Below, piece by piece: positions 1 through 9,052 of a stretch of DNA of 58,051 bases (the first letter of the stretch is position 1; each line of letters begins with the position of its first letter). The notes under the pieces are model-generated. The model was given only the letters and a program-made list of their open reading frames with translations, searched no databases and was not told the DNA's origin. Origin of the DNA: an uncultured Christensenella sp. (GTDB taxonomy: Bacteria; Bacillota; Clostridia; Christensenellales; Borkfalkiaceae); assembly GCA_910586035.1 (NCBI GenBank), contig CAJUHT010000011.1:1-58051 (forward strand), read 5' to 3'. The position numbers were made by a program, and so were the translations under genes.

Positions 1-205
1 CCTTGAATTTTTTATTTCTGTCGCTTGACAAGTATAGAATAGCAAGAAGAAGTAACAAAGTTAGTCAGTCAGTTGCAATAAATATGTAAAAAGAAACAGG
101 ACTTCGATTTGAAATCCTGTTCTTTTGTCCTCGCTTGAAAGTGCAACTCTTATAAAATTTTTGTTTTTTAATCCCTATGGAAATTGCGCATTTAGGCGAA
201 GCCCT
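1..205 (+). mobile_element. Right end of a candidate gene cassette (element 1), cut by the window edge
   Basis: No gene is visible here. The stretch carries a terminator-like hairpin (95-121, followed by CTTTT), then the string GCTTGAAAGTGCAACTCTTA (about 133-152) and the end motif AATCCCTATG (170-179). The same order, hairpin then the same 20-mer then TTCCCTAT, follows the lipoprotein gene at 24006-24470. It is therefore read as the 3' end of a similar single-gene unit whose gene lies left of the window. The unit class is unknown and the outer boundary near 205 is a guess. Confidence 0.45.
91..126 (+). terminator. Rho-independent terminator
   Basis: AACAGGA (95-101) pairs with TCCTGTT (115-121), and CTTTT follows. 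It would end transcription of a rightward gene lying left of the window. Confidence 0.6.
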
Positions 206-228
206 TTTATCACGCTTATATTTTAATT

Positions 229-1101
229 TTAAAAGGAAAGTTTTTCCACAAGGTCGCTTCTTGTAGCAAGCACCTGAGCGATATTGTCCGCTGTTACGCG
301 CATTGTCCGCTTATCCCCGTCGGTTGCGACAAGCCTTACGTAGGCGATTTTCAACGTTGTTGAAATCTTGTCGAAATACACGCTCGTCTGCGAAGCTTTG
401 TAAAGCTGACCGCCGACGATAAAGTCGCCTATTTTGATACCGCCCTCCTCCGACTGCGTATCGCTTATAGAAACCCCGTCGTAGATAAAGTCAACGGCGG
501 AAACACTCTTTTCAGGCTCTACCGCGCCCGTATCGTCCGCGCCCGAGCTCCCGCCGTCGGTAATGGCGGCTGTATTTATCTTTAAATTTTTCGACTTGGT
601 TTCCGTAAGCCCCGAGGTCTTAAAAAAGCCGAAAGCTTCGCCCGCGGAAACGGCTCCGCCAGCTTCGGAAGCCCTGTAAAAGGTTACCGCATCGGAAAGA
701 TAGCAGTCGAATTTATCCTCGCCAGCCACCTTTGTAATCGAACGCTCGTCGTTTTTGCAGGTTGCGTGTATTTCGTAATTTTTGCCCAGCTCCTGCTTGA
801 ACGCGTACTCTATGCGCAACAGCACGGCGGTAGTGCCGCCGTTAAGCCCGCCGTAAACCTTCATTTGGGAGGGCGAAAGCTCTTCCCCCTTTTTGTACCC
901 GGTATCGCTACCCTCAACGGCTTCGAGCTGGTACGCGGTTATTTGGAACTTGGCTATATTTACGCCTTTGGCGTATGAATTGAAGCCGCCCGCGTCCACC
1001 TTTTTATTTGCGGAAAACCAGGCAAGACATACGCCTACGCACAGCACTGCGCTTGCGACAAGCGCGGCGATAGCGCGGATAAGATTTTTAGAAGCTTTCA
1101 T
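229..1101 (-). CDS. Secreted or membrane-anchored protein with SipW/TasA-like N-terminus
   Basis: The protein has 290 residues. The ATG at 1101 is preferred over the upstream in-frame start because a GGGGGG Shine-Dalgarno lies just before it. The N-terminus is Met-Lys-Ala-Ser-Lys, then a hydrophobic helix (about residues 9-29), then AWFSANKKVDAGGF. That pattern resembles the signal region of camelysin/TasA-like exported proteins. The rest is a probable beta-rich domain with no cysteine pairs or catalytic motif that I recognise. It stands alone, is read away from the ilv operon, and has its own consensus promoter. Export is a good inference; a TasA-like fibre role is only a family-level resemblance. 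Confidence 0.6.
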   Translation of the reverse strand: MKASKNLIRAIAALVASAVLCVGVCLAWFSANKKVDAGGFNSYAKGVNIAKFQITAYQLEAVEGSDTGYKKGEELSPSQMKVYGGLNGGTTAVLLRIEYAFKQELGKNYEIHATCKNDERSITKVAGEDKFDCYLSDAVTFYRASEAGGAVSAGEAFGFFKTSGLTETKSKNLKINTAAITDGGSSGADDTGAVEPEKSVSAVDFIYDGVSISDTQSEEGGIKIGDFIVGGQLYKASQTSVYFDKISTTLKIAYVRLVATDGDKRTMRVTADNIAQVLATRSDLVEKLSF

Positions 1102-1158
1102 ATCCGTCCCCCCTTTTTTCCTTAATTTACACGCGCGCATACGCGTATATACGTTACT

Positions 1159-1187
1159 ATTATATTATGCGCGCGCGGCTTTGTCAA
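1159..1187 (-). promoter_or_regulatory. Sigma-A promoter of the secreted protein gene
   Basis: Reading leftward, TTGACA (complement of 1182-1187) is separated by 17 bases from TATAAT (complement of 1159-1164). Both boxes match consensus. The start codon is about 58 bases further on. The rest of the 1102-1427 gap holds only this promoter, the divergent ilv promoter and AT-rich sequence. Confidence 0.8.
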
Positions 1188-1325
1188 GACATAACGGCGT
1201 TTTTTGCCTGTAATAACAGATTGAAATATACTGCGCAATCGCATTTTTTCGCATAAAAATTGTGTAATTATGCATAAATTTGCCATTTTATTCGTTATTT
1301 GTGTATAAAATCACCCTGCTTGAAG

Positions 1326-1354
1326 TTGACAAACGCACTTTATTATAGTAAAAT
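1326..1354 (+). promoter_or_regulatory. Sigma-A promoter of the ilv-leu operon
   Basis: TTGACA (1326-1331), a 17-base spacer and TAAAAT (1349-1354). The leader of about 65 bases contains a GC-rich inverted repeat (around 1370-1412, GCCTGCCGCGC versus GCGCGGCGCGGGC). No T-box sequence and no Leu/Val/Ile-rich leader peptide is visible, so any control by the hairpin is undefined. Confidence 0.75.
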
Positions 1355-1427
1355 ATCAAGTAACAAACCAGCCTGCCGCGCGGCGAAAAAACGCCTGACT
1401 GCGCGGCGCGGGCACAAGGAAAACACT

Positions 1428-3083
1428 ATGAAAATGACAGGAGCGGACATACTTATAAACTGCCTTGCCGAACAGGGCGTTGAAACGATATTCGGATACC
1501 CTGGCGGTACCGTGTTGGATATTTACGACGCGCTTTACAGATACGGCAAAATCAACCACGTTTTAACCTCTCACGAGCAGGGCGCGGCGCACGCCGCCGA
1601 CGGCTACGCGCGCGTTACGGGCAAGGTGGGCGTATGTTTTGCAACCAGCGGACCGGGGGCGACCAACCTCGTAACGGGCATCGCCACGGCGTATATGGAC
1701 AGCATCCCCTTGGTTGCAATAACGGGCAACGTGGCGTTGAACAACCTCGGCAGGGATTCCTTTCAGGAAGTCGACATTGCGGGCATTACTATGCCCATAA
1801 CCAAACACAACATTATCGTAAAGGACGTTGCCGAACTTGCCGACGCGGTTAGGCAGGCGTTTTGCATTGCCGATTCGGGCAGAAAAGGTCCCGTTCTTAT
1901 CGACGTTTTAAAGAACGTGCAGACGGCTGAATACGACTACGAGCCTAAGCCTCCCCTCCCCTTGAAGCATATAGAAACCGACCCTGCAAAGGTGCGGGCG
2001 GCGGCTGAAATTATAAACGGTTGCCGCAAACCGCTGATTATTGCGGGCGGCGGCGCGGCGGCGGGCAACTCGTCGGAAAACCTTAAAAAGCTTGCCGAAA
2101 TACTTGACGCGCCCGTAACGTACACGCTTATGGGCAAGGGCGTTATTTCCGACGGCGACAGGCGCAATTTGGGTATGCTGGGTATGCACGGAACGGTTGC
2201 GGCGGCAAAGGCTTTGATTGAATGCGACTGCCTGATTGCGCTCGGCACGCGCTTTTCCGACAGGGTTGCGCTAAACCGCAATCTGTTCGGCGGCGGCAAA
2301 AAAATAATTCACGTGGATATAGACAACGCCGAATTCAATAAGAACGTTCCCGTTACGCTCGGCGTGCTCGCCGACGTTGACGACTGTTTGAAAAAGCTTA
2401 TTCCCCTTATTGAAAAAAAGGACGGAAATTGGCTTGAAAGCGCCATATGCGCGGGGCAATCGGTTAAACTTGCAGATTGCAGAGCTTACGAAATTCTGCG
2501 TTCGGCGGCAAAGCACGCCCCCGACGGCAGTCCGCTGATTACCGACGTCGGGCAACACCAGATGTGGGCGGCGCAGGCTTATCCACTTGCATACCCCCGC
2601 CGCTTCTGTTCGAGCGGAGGGCTCGGCACTATGGGCTACGGACTGGGCGCGGCAATAGGCGCGGCGTTCGGGTGCGGCAAACTCTGCGTGCTCGTAACGG
2701 GCGACGGCTGTTTCAATATGAATTTAAACGAACTTTCAACGGCTGTTACCGAGGGCGTGCCCGTCGTTATTCTGCTTATGAACAACGGCGTTTTGGGTAT
2801 GGTAAGGCAATGGCAGAAGATATTCTATCAGAAGAGGTTTTCGCAGACGACCTTAAAGAAAAAGACGGACTATATTAAATTTGCCGAAAGTTTCGGCGCA
2901 AAGGGCATACTTTTAAGCGAAAGCGACGATATCGACGCAAAGCTGAAAGAAGCGTTTGACTACGCGATAAAAAATTGCTCGCCCGTGCTTGTAGACTGCC
3001 GCATATCCAACGACGACAACGTTTTACCAATGATAAAGCCGGGCGCAACGTACGACACCCAGCTTAAAAAGATGGAGGACTGA
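1428..3083 (+). CDS. ilvB: Acetolactate synthase, large (catalytic) subunit
   Basis: Condenses two pyruvates to 2-acetolactate, or pyruvate with 2-oxobutyrate, in the first common step of valine, leucine and isoleucine synthesis. It needs ThDP, Mg2+ and FAD. The 551-residue protein has the N-terminal ThDP-binding half with the catalytic glutamate in SHEQGAAHAADGYARVTGK, a central domain, and the C-terminal ThDP motif starting GDGCFNMNLNELSTA. The ATG at 1428, preceded by AAGGA, is preferred over the upstream in-frame start, whose extension looks non-coding. It opens the operon and is followed after 3 bases by ilvN, its regulatory subunit. Confidence 0.95.
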   Translation: MKMTGADILINCLAEQGVETIFGYPGGTVLDIYDALYRYGKINHVLTSHEQGAAHAADGYARVTGKVGVCFATSGPGATNLVTGIATAYMDSIPLVAITGNVALNNLGRDSFQEVDIAGITMPITKHNIIVKDVAELADAVRQAFCIADSGRKGPVLIDVLKNVQTAEYDYEPKPPLPLKHIETDPAKVRAAAEIINGCRKPLIIAGGGAAAGNSSENLKKLAEILDAPVTYTLMGKGVISDGDRRNLGMLGMHGTVAAAKALIECDCLIALGTRFSDRVALNRNLFGGGKKIIHVDIDNAEFNKNVPVTLGVLADVDDCLKKLIPLIEKKDGNWLESAICAGQSVKLADCRAYEILRSAAKHAPDGSPLITDVGQHQMWAAQAYPLAYPRRFCSSGGLGTMGYGLGAAIGAAFGCGKLCVLVTGDGCFNMNLNELSTAVTEGVPVVILLMNNGVLGMVRQWQKIFYQKRFSQTTLKKKTDYIKFAESFGAKGILLSESDDIDAKLKEAFDYAIKNCSPVLVDCRISNDDNVLPMIKPGATYDTQLKKMED

Positions 3084-3086
3084 GCT

Positions 3087-3620
3087 ATGGACGACAAGAT
3101 TAAAAAATACACAATCGGCGCGCTTGTATCCAATAAAAGCGGCGTGCTTACGAGAATTTCGGGGCTGTTTGCGCGCAGGGGATACAATATAGAGAGCGTT
3201 GCCGCGTGCGCCACCGAAGACACCGAACTTTCGCGTATGACGGTAGTGCTTGTCGGCGACGAGTATACTCTGTACCAGCTAATCAGGCAGATGGATAAGC
3301 TGGAAGACGTAAAAAAAATAGGTTGCGCAAACGAGCTTGACTGCGTCTACCGCGAGCTTTTGCTTGCCAAAGTTGCGGCAACCGCGGAGATACGCTCTCA
3401 AATAACGCTTATAAACGAGATTTACAAGGCGAAAGTAGTAGACTTATCCATAGACACTATGATATTGGAATTGACGGGCGACCCCGAAAAACTCGATGCT
3501 TTTCTAAAAGTAATCGAGCCGTTCGGCATACTCGAAATGTCGCGCACGGGCACAACGGTGCTTGCAAGGGGCAAGCACACCCTTAAAGACCGCGACTGCT
3601 ACGGCGACCACGTAAATTAA
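3087..3620 (+). CDS. ilvN: Acetolactate synthase, small (regulatory) subunit
   Basis: The 177-residue regulatory partner of IlvB, usually conferring valine feedback inhibition. The N-terminal ACT domain is clear (TIGALVSNKSGVLTRISGLF, then ARRGYNIESVA). The C-terminal half (LAKVAATAEIRSQI onward) matches the IlvN C-terminal domain, so this is the long form, as in IlvH, rather than a lone ACT domain. It starts 3 bases after ilvB, which implies translational coupling. It is followed by a 120-base gap before ilvD in which I see no strong terminator. Confidence 0.93.
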   Translation: MDDKIKKYTIGALVSNKSGVLTRISGLFARRGYNIESVAACATEDTELSRMTVVLVGDEYTLYQLIRQMDKLEDVKKIGCANELDCVYRELLLAKVAATAEIRSQITLINEIYKAKVVDLSIDTMILELTGDPEKLDAFLKVIEPFGILEMSRTGTTVLARGKHTLKDRDCYGDHVN

Positions 3621-3740
3621 CTCGGTTATTTTGCGGCGGCGCGACGCAAAAGCGCGGTACTTTTTGCCACGTTAATTTTTAAAAACACATTCACCGCGGC
3701 ATATGTGCCGCCCAATCAGGAAATTAAGGACAAAAATACG

Positions 3741-5405
3741 ATGAAAAACATATTTACCGACGGCGCGGATAAAAGCTCGCAACGCTCGCTTTTAAGGGCG
3801 CTGGGCTGGACCGACGGAGAAATTAACAAGCCGCTTGTGGGCGTTATTTGCGCGCAGAGCGAAATTATCCCGGGGCATATGCATTTGGACACCATAGCCA
3901 AAGCCGCCTGCGAGGGCGTTATAGCCGCGGGCGGCAAACCCGTAATTCTGCCCGCGATAGGCGTGTGCGACGGCATTGCTATGGGGCACGCGGGTATGCG
4001 TTACTCCCTCCCCTCGCGCGAGGTGATTGCCGACAGTTGCGAAATACTGTTGCGCGCGCACGGCATACAGGCGGCGGTGTTTATAGGCAACTGCGACAAG
4101 ATTATCCCCGGTATGCTTATGGCGGCGGCGAGGGTAAATATCCCCTCGGTATTCGTATCGGGAGGACCTATGCTCGCGGGGCGAGTGCACGGCAAAAAAA
4201 CCTCGCTTTCGACTATGTTCGAGGAAGTGGGCGCGTACAACGCGGGCAAGCTCGGCGCGGAGGAGTTAAAGGAATTCGAGTGCAACGCCTGCCCTACCTG
4301 CGGCTCTTGCAGCGGTATGTTTACCGCCAACAGCTTAAACTGCCTGTGCGAAGCGCTGGGTATGGCTTTGCCCGGCAACGGCACCCTGCCAATGGTCTAT
4401 TCGGCGCGGCTCGCGCTTGCCAAGGAGACGGGCGCGGCGGTTATGAATTTACTTGAAAAGAATGTCCGTCCTCTGGACATAATGACGCCCGCCGCGTTTA
4501 AAAACGCCGAAACGGTGGATATGGCGATAGGCGCGTCCACCAACACGGTGCTTCACTTAATAGCCGTTGCGCGCGAAGCGGGCTTGGGCGGCGACAAAAT
4601 TTCAATGGATATTTTAAACTCCATAAGTGAAAAGACGCCCAACCTTTGCAGGCTTGCTCCCGCGGGCGAACACTATATAGAAGAGTTGCACGAAGCGGGC
4701 GGCATTTCCGCCGTTATGAACGAACTTTACAAAGCCGACCTTTTAGACGGCGGGGTTATGACCATCGGCGGCAAGCAATTGAAGGAAGTTATCGCAAACG
4801 CGTATATCCGCGACAAAGAAGTAATACGCCCGCTTTCCTCGCCCTACTCCGCTCAGGGCGGGCTTGCGGTATTGAAGGGCAATCTCGCAAAGGACGGGTG
4901 CGTGGTAAAAAAATCGGCGGTTGACGAAAAAATGTTAAAGCACAGCGGTCCTGCAAAATGCTTCGACGGAGAAGAACAGGCAATGAACGCCATTTCGAGC
5001 GGCAAAATAAAAGCGGGCGACGTTGTGGTTATCCGCTACGAGGGACCTTTGGGCGGACCGGGTATGAGAGAAATGCTTACCCCCACCTCCGCCATTGTCG
5101 GCGCGGGGCTGGGCGACAGCGTGGCGTTGATTACCGACGGAAGATTTTCGGGCGCGACGCGCGGCGCGGCGATAGGACACGTGTGCCCCGAAGCGGCGGC
5201 GGGCGGCGTTATAGGCATAATTAAGGACGGCGACGTAATCGACATAGACATTAACGCCTGCACCCTTAACGTAAGGCTTACCGACAAAGAAATTAAGGAA
5301 AGGCTCGCCGCGTTCAAACCCGTTGAAAAACCTGTTACGGGATACCTTGCAAGATACAGAAAGCTGGTTGCCTCCGCCTCCGACGGCGCGGTGTTTACAA
5401 AATAA
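3741..5405 (+). CDS. ilvD: Dihydroxy-acid dehydratase
   Basis: Dehydrates 2,3-dihydroxy-isovalerate and the 3-methylvalerate analogue to the 2-oxo acids in valine and isoleucine synthesis, using an Fe-S cluster. The 554-residue protein shows the family signatures GNCDKIIPGMLMAAAR, CNACPTCGSCSGMFTANSL with cluster cysteines, and DGRFSGATRGAAIGHVCPEA. The ATG at 3741 follows AAGGA and starts the conserved MKNIFTDGADKSSQRSLLRA. Its substrate is made by ketol-acid reductoisomerase (IlvC), which is not in this operon or window. Confidence 0.95.
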   Translation: MKNIFTDGADKSSQRSLLRALGWTDGEINKPLVGVICAQSEIIPGHMHLDTIAKAACEGVIAAGGKPVILPAIGVCDGIAMGHAGMRYSLPSREVIADSCEILLRAHGIQAAVFIGNCDKIIPGMLMAAARVNIPSVFVSGGPMLAGRVHGKKTSLSTMFEEVGAYNAGKLGAEELKEFECNACPTCGSCSGMFTANSLNCLCEALGMALPGNGTLPMVYSARLALAKETGAAVMNLLEKNVRPLDIMTPAAFKNAETVDMAIGASTNTVLHLIAVAREAGLGGDKISMDILNSISEKTPNLCRLAPAGEHYIEELHEAGGISAVMNELYKADLLDGGVMTIGGKQLKEVIANAYIRDKEVIRPLSSPYSAQGGLAVLKGNLAKDGCVVKKSAVDEKMLKHSGPAKCFDGEEQAMNAISSGKIKAGDVVVIRYEGPLGGPGMREMLTPTSAIVGAGLGDSVALITDGRFSGATRGAAIGHVCPEAAAGGVIGIIKDGDVIDIDINACTLNVRLTDKEIKERLAAFKPVEKPVTGYLARYRKLVASASDGAVFTK

Positions 5406-5442
5406 ATATTTAATTACTTTTACACGCATATAAATAATTACG

Positions 5443-6180
5443 ATGAAAGAGAAAATTTTGAATTACACCGTGGAAACGGACGTAACCGATATCAACTGCG
5501 ACCTGCAAAACGCAACGGTGATTATAGCCGAAGCCGCCGACGGAATTTTCCGCGTTGAGTACCCCCACTGCGACGACATATCGATAGGCAACGGCGAAAA
5601 CAGCATATTCATAGCACAGAGAAAGCGCGGGCTGTTTTTTCAAGCGGCAAAGAAAATAGTAATTTCCGTGCCCGCGCACACCGTTCCCTCGGTAAAAATA
5701 AACGGCAAAAACTGCGCGCTGGAAATAGCCGAAGGCATTTACGGGCAGCTCTGCATTAACGCTGACGGCGCAAATATAAACCTTTGCGACTGCGCGTTGG
5801 AAGGCGTGGAAATTTCAGGCGGGGAAGTAAACGCCCGCGTGCACGGCGCAACCGTAAAGGGAACGTTGCTCGTTCAGGCGGAACGGGGAAATCTGCTTAT
5901 TGAAAACGCTTTTGCCAAACGCGCCGAGTGCCGCGTAAAGAGAGGCAACATAGGGCTTGTAAACTTAAACTGTAAAGACTGCGCATTCGATACGCGCAAG
6001 GGCAACATAAACGCCGCCATTACGGGCGCGGAGGAAAAATTCAACACTACGATTGTAACGCGCGAGGGTACGGCTAACCGCGCAAGCGCAAAGCGCGACG
6101 GCGCGGACGGAGCTTTTCAGGCATATGCCGACAGGGGAAACATTATGCTTGAATTTATAGAGGAAAAGGAGAACGCTTGA
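5443..6180 (+). CDS. DUF4097-like beta-repeat protein inside the ilv-leu operon
   Basis: A 245-residue soluble protein without signal peptide or membrane segment. The middle and C-terminal parts are made of short repeating beta units (INADGANINLCDCALEGVEI, VQAERGNLLIENA, VKRGNIGLVNLNCKDC, TRKGNINAAITG). This is the pattern of the DUF4097/DUF4098 putative beta-helix family. It lies 37 bases after ilvD and ends 1 base before leuC, so it must be cotranscribed. That placement in a biosynthetic operon is unusual and its role is unknown. Repeats are seen directly; the family is inferred. Confidence 0.55.
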   Translation: MKEKILNYTVETDVTDINCDLQNATVIIAEAADGIFRVEYPHCDDISIGNGENSIFIAQRKRGLFFQAAKKIVISVPAHTVPSVKINGKNCALEIAEGIYGQLCINADGANINLCDCALEGVEISGGEVNARVHGATVKGTLLVQAERGNLLIENAFAKRAECRVKRGNIGLVNLNCKDCAFDTRKGNINAAITGAEEKFNTTIVTREGTANRASAKRDGADGAFQAYADRGNIMLEFIEEKENA

Positions 6181-6181
6181 T

Positions 6182-7444
6182 ATGGGAATGACGGCGTCGC
6201 AAAAGATACTTGCCGCCCACGCGGGGCTTGAAAGGGTTGAGGCGGGGCAACTTATTTCCGCGCAATTGGACCTTGTGCTGGCAAACGACATCACAGGTCC
6301 CGTGGCGATAAAGGAATTTGAAAAGACGGGCGCGGAAAAAGTTAAATGCCGCGACAAGATTGCGCTTGTTATGGACCACTTTGCGCCCAACAAGGACGTT
6401 AAGAGCGCCGAGCAGTGCAAAGCCTGCCGGACGTTTGCCAAACGGCAGGGAATAGAAAATTTTTACGACGTGGGCAAAATGGGCATAGAGCACGCCTTGC
6501 TTCCCGAACTCGGACTTGTGGGCGCGGGCGACCTTGTTATAGGCGCGGACAGCCACACCTGCACTTACGGCGCTTTGGGCGCGTTTTCCACTGGGGTCGG
6601 CTCCACCGATATGGCGGCGGGTATGCTTACGCAGAAATGCTGGTTTAAAGTGCCCTCGGCAATAAAATTCAACCTTACGGGCAAACCTGCGGAATACGTT
6701 TGCGGAAAGGATATAATTTTACATATCATAGGTTTAATAGGCGTGGACGGCGCGCTGTATAAAAGTATGGAGTTTTGCGGCGACGGCGTTAAACATCTAA
6801 ATATCGACGACAGATTTACAATCTGCAATATGGCGATTGAAGCGGGCGCAAAGAACGGTATTTTCCCCGTGGACGAAGTTGCTTTAAACTATATGAAGGG
6901 CAGATTTAAGCGCCCCGTAAAAATTTACGAAGCCGACGCCGACGCGGAGTACGACGCAGTTTACGATATAGATTTATCCGCGCTTAAACCGACCGTGGCG
7001 TTCCCCCACCTGCCCGAAAACACCAAAACCGAGTGGGAAGATTTGCCCATAGACCAAGTTATAATAGGCAGTTGCACCAACGGAAGAATTTCGGATATGC
7101 GGATAGCCGCAAGCGTTTTAAAGGGCAGAAAGGTTGCCGACGGCGTGCGCGCGATAGTCATACCAGCCACTCAGGAAATTTACAGGCAGTGCATAGACGA
7201 AGGGCTTGTACACGTTTTTCTCGATGCGGGCGCAATTGTATCCACCCCCACCTGCGGACCTTGCCTCGGCGGGCATATGGGAATACTTGCGGAGGGCGAA
7301 CGGTGCGTTTCCACAACCAACCGCAACTTTGTAGGGCGTATGGGGCACGTTAGCAGCGAAATATACCTCGCCTCCCCTTACGTTGCGGCGGCGAGCGCGG
7401 TTGCGGGCAGGCTGTGCACTCCCGACCGTTTGGAGGAAAATTAA
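6182..7444 (+). CDS. leuC: 3-isopropylmalate dehydratase, large subunit
   Basis: Catalytic [4Fe-4S] subunit that isomerises 2-isopropylmalate to 3-isopropylmalate in leucine synthesis, together with LeuD. The 420-residue length fits the short LeuC/homoaconitase-type form. Cluster ligands are visible in SCTNGRISDM and in TPTCGPCLGGHMG. Substrate-site motifs ADSHTCTYGALGAFSTGVGS and MDHFAPNKD are present. The ATG at 6182 follows AAAAGGAGAACGCTTGAT; a second ATG at 6188 is possible. leuD starts 1 base after its stop codon. Confidence 0.95.
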   Translation: MGMTASQKILAAHAGLERVEAGQLISAQLDLVLANDITGPVAIKEFEKTGAEKVKCRDKIALVMDHFAPNKDVKSAEQCKACRTFAKRQGIENFYDVGKMGIEHALLPELGLVGAGDLVIGADSHTCTYGALGAFSTGVGSTDMAAGMLTQKCWFKVPSAIKFNLTGKPAEYVCGKDIILHIIGLIGVDGALYKSMEFCGDGVKHLNIDDRFTICNMAIEAGAKNGIFPVDEVALNYMKGRFKRPVKIYEADADAEYDAVYDIDLSALKPTVAFPHLPENTKTEWEDLPIDQVIIGSCTNGRISDMRIAASVLKGRKVADGVRAIVIPATQEIYRQCIDEGLVHVFLDAGAIVSTPTCGPCLGGHMGILAEGERCVSTTNRNFVGRMGHVSSEIYLASPYVAAASAVAGRLCTPDRLEEN

Positions 7445-7445
7445 A

Positions 7446-7931
7446 ATGGCGATAGACGGCAAAGTTTTTAAATACGGCAACGACGTCGACACGGACGTAA
7501 TCATACCCGCAAGGTATCTAAACGACAGCTCGGAGAGCGCGCTCTCTTGCCACTGTATGGAAGATTTGGACGCACAATTTACTAAAAACGTGCGCCGCGG
7601 CGACGTAATAGTCGCTGGCGACAACTTCGGGTGCGGCTCCTCGCGCGAGCACGCGCCCCTTGCAATAAAGGCGAGCGGAATAAGCCTTGTTATAGCCAAC
7701 TCGTTCGCGCGGATATTTTACCGCAACGCAATAAATATAGGTCTGCCAATAATGGAGTGCCCCCAAGCGGTAAGCGCGTTAAAGGCGGGCGACAGGGTAA
7801 AAGCCGACCTGACCAAGGGTGAAATTTATAACCTTACCACGGGCGTAAAATTTAAAGCCCAACCCTTCCCTCCGTTTATAAGGGAAATAATAGACGACGG
7901 CGGACTTTTGGCGCATTTAGCCAAAAAATAG
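7446..7931 (+). CDS. leuD: 3-isopropylmalate dehydratase, small subunit
   Basis: The 161-residue swivel-domain partner of LeuC. It has the diagnostic GDNFGCGSSREHAP motif, with YGNDVDTDVIIPARYLN at the N-terminus. The short length matches the archaeal/clostridial LeuD type. It is translationally coupled to leuC (1-base gap). An upstream in-frame extension lies entirely inside leuC and is rejected. Confidence 0.95.
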   Translation: MAIDGKVFKYGNDVDTDVIIPARYLNDSSESALSCHCMEDLDAQFTKNVRRGDVIVAGDNFGCGSSREHAPLAIKASGISLVIANSFARIFYRNAINIGLPIMECPQAVSALKAGDRVKADLTKGEIYNLTTGVKFKAQPFPPFIREIIDDGGLLAHLAKK

Positions 7932-7978
7932 GCGGTTACCCCCATAATATGCCGCAACCAACGGCAAAAGGACAAGAT

Positions 7979-9052
7979 ATGAATTACAATATTACGGTGC
8001 TTGACGGCGACGGAATCGGTCCCGAAATATGCGCGGGCGCCATAAAAGTTTTAAACGCGGTAGGGCAAAAATTCGGGCATAAGTTCAATTTTACGCACAA
8101 ACTTATAGGCGGTTGCGCAATCGACGCCTGCGGCGCTCCACTGCCCGAGGATACGGTAAAAACCTGCCTTGAAAGCGACAGCGTGCTGTTGGGCGCGGTT
8201 GGCGGCTACAAGTGGGACAACCTGCCCGTAGATTTGCGCCCCGAAAAGGGGCTTTTGGGCATACGCAAGGCTATGGGGCTGTATTCCAACATACGCCCCG
8301 CAAAGCTGTGGGCAAGCCTTGCAGAAGCCTCGCCGTTAAAGGGGCGGCTTGTGGAAAACGGCGTTGAAATTATAATTGTACGCGAGCTTACGGGCGGAAT
8401 ATACTTCGGCGAAAGGGGGCGCGGCGGCGACGGCGCGACAGAATACGCCTGGGATACCGAAAAATATTCGGTCGGCGAAATCGAGCGCATAACCCGCATC
8501 GCCTGTGAACTTGCGTTGAAGAGAAATAAAAAAGTTGTTTCCGTGGACAAAGCCAACGTTTTGGAAAGCAGCAGGCTTTGGCGCAGGACGGTGCACGCCT
8601 ATGCGGAAAAGCACTACCCCGAAGTAACAGTTGAGGATATGCTTGTGGACAACGCCGCAATGCAGATTGTAAAGAACCCCGCCGCGCTCGACGTTTTGCT
8701 TACTTCCAACATTTTCGGCGACATACTCTCCGACGAGGCGGCGCAAATTACCGGCTCTATCGGTATGCTCGCCTCCTCCTCTCTCGGCGACGGAACGCGC
8801 GGACTGTACGAGCCCATTCACGGCTCCGCGCCCGACATAGCGGGCAAAGACATAGCCAACCCAATAGCAACGATTTTAGCGGCGGCTATGATGCTGAGGG
8901 ACAGCTTTAAACTTTTGGACGAGTGCGCGGCGATTGAAAACGCCGTGGATAGCGTTTTGCAGGAGGGCTGGCGCACCGCCGACATTTACGAAGAGGGAAA
9001 AAACAAAGTTACGGGAAGCCGAATGGCTTGCCTGATTGCCGAAAGAATATGA
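7979..9052 (+). CDS. leuB: 3-isopropylmalate dehydrogenase
   Basis: Oxidises and decarboxylates 3-isopropylmalate with NAD+ to give 2-oxoisocaproate. The 357-residue protein begins ITVLDGDGIGPEI. It carries the catalytic region RELTGGIYFGERG, the metal and substrate region VDNAAMQIVKNPAALDVLLT followed by NIFGDILSDEAAQITGS, and GLYEPIHGSAPDIAGK. The ATG at 7979 has AAAGGACAAGAT before it. Its stop overlaps the start of the next gene (ATGA). Confidence 0.95.
   Translation: MNYNITVLDGDGIGPEICAGAIKVLNAVGQKFGHKFNFTHKLIGGCAIDACGAPLPEDTVKTCLESDSVLLGAVGGYKWDNLPVDLRPEKGLLGIRKAMGLYSNIRPAKLWASLAEASPLKGRLVENGVEIIIVRELTGGIYFGERGRGGDGATEYAWDTEKYSVGEIERITRIACELALKRNKKVVSVDKANVLESSRLWRRTVHAYAEKHYPEVTVEDMLVDNAAMQIVKNPAALDVLLTSNIFGDILSDEAAQITGSIGMLASSSLGDGTRGLYEPIHGSAPDIAGKDIANPIATILAAAMMLRDSFKLLDECAAIENAVDSVLQEGWRTADIYEEGKNKVTGSRMACLIAERI

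Noticed and set aside
1361..1427. T-box riboswitch or leader peptide before ilvB
   Set aside because: The leader is too short, lacks the T-box string and has no run of Leu, Val or Ile codons. Only a GC-rich hairpin is present.
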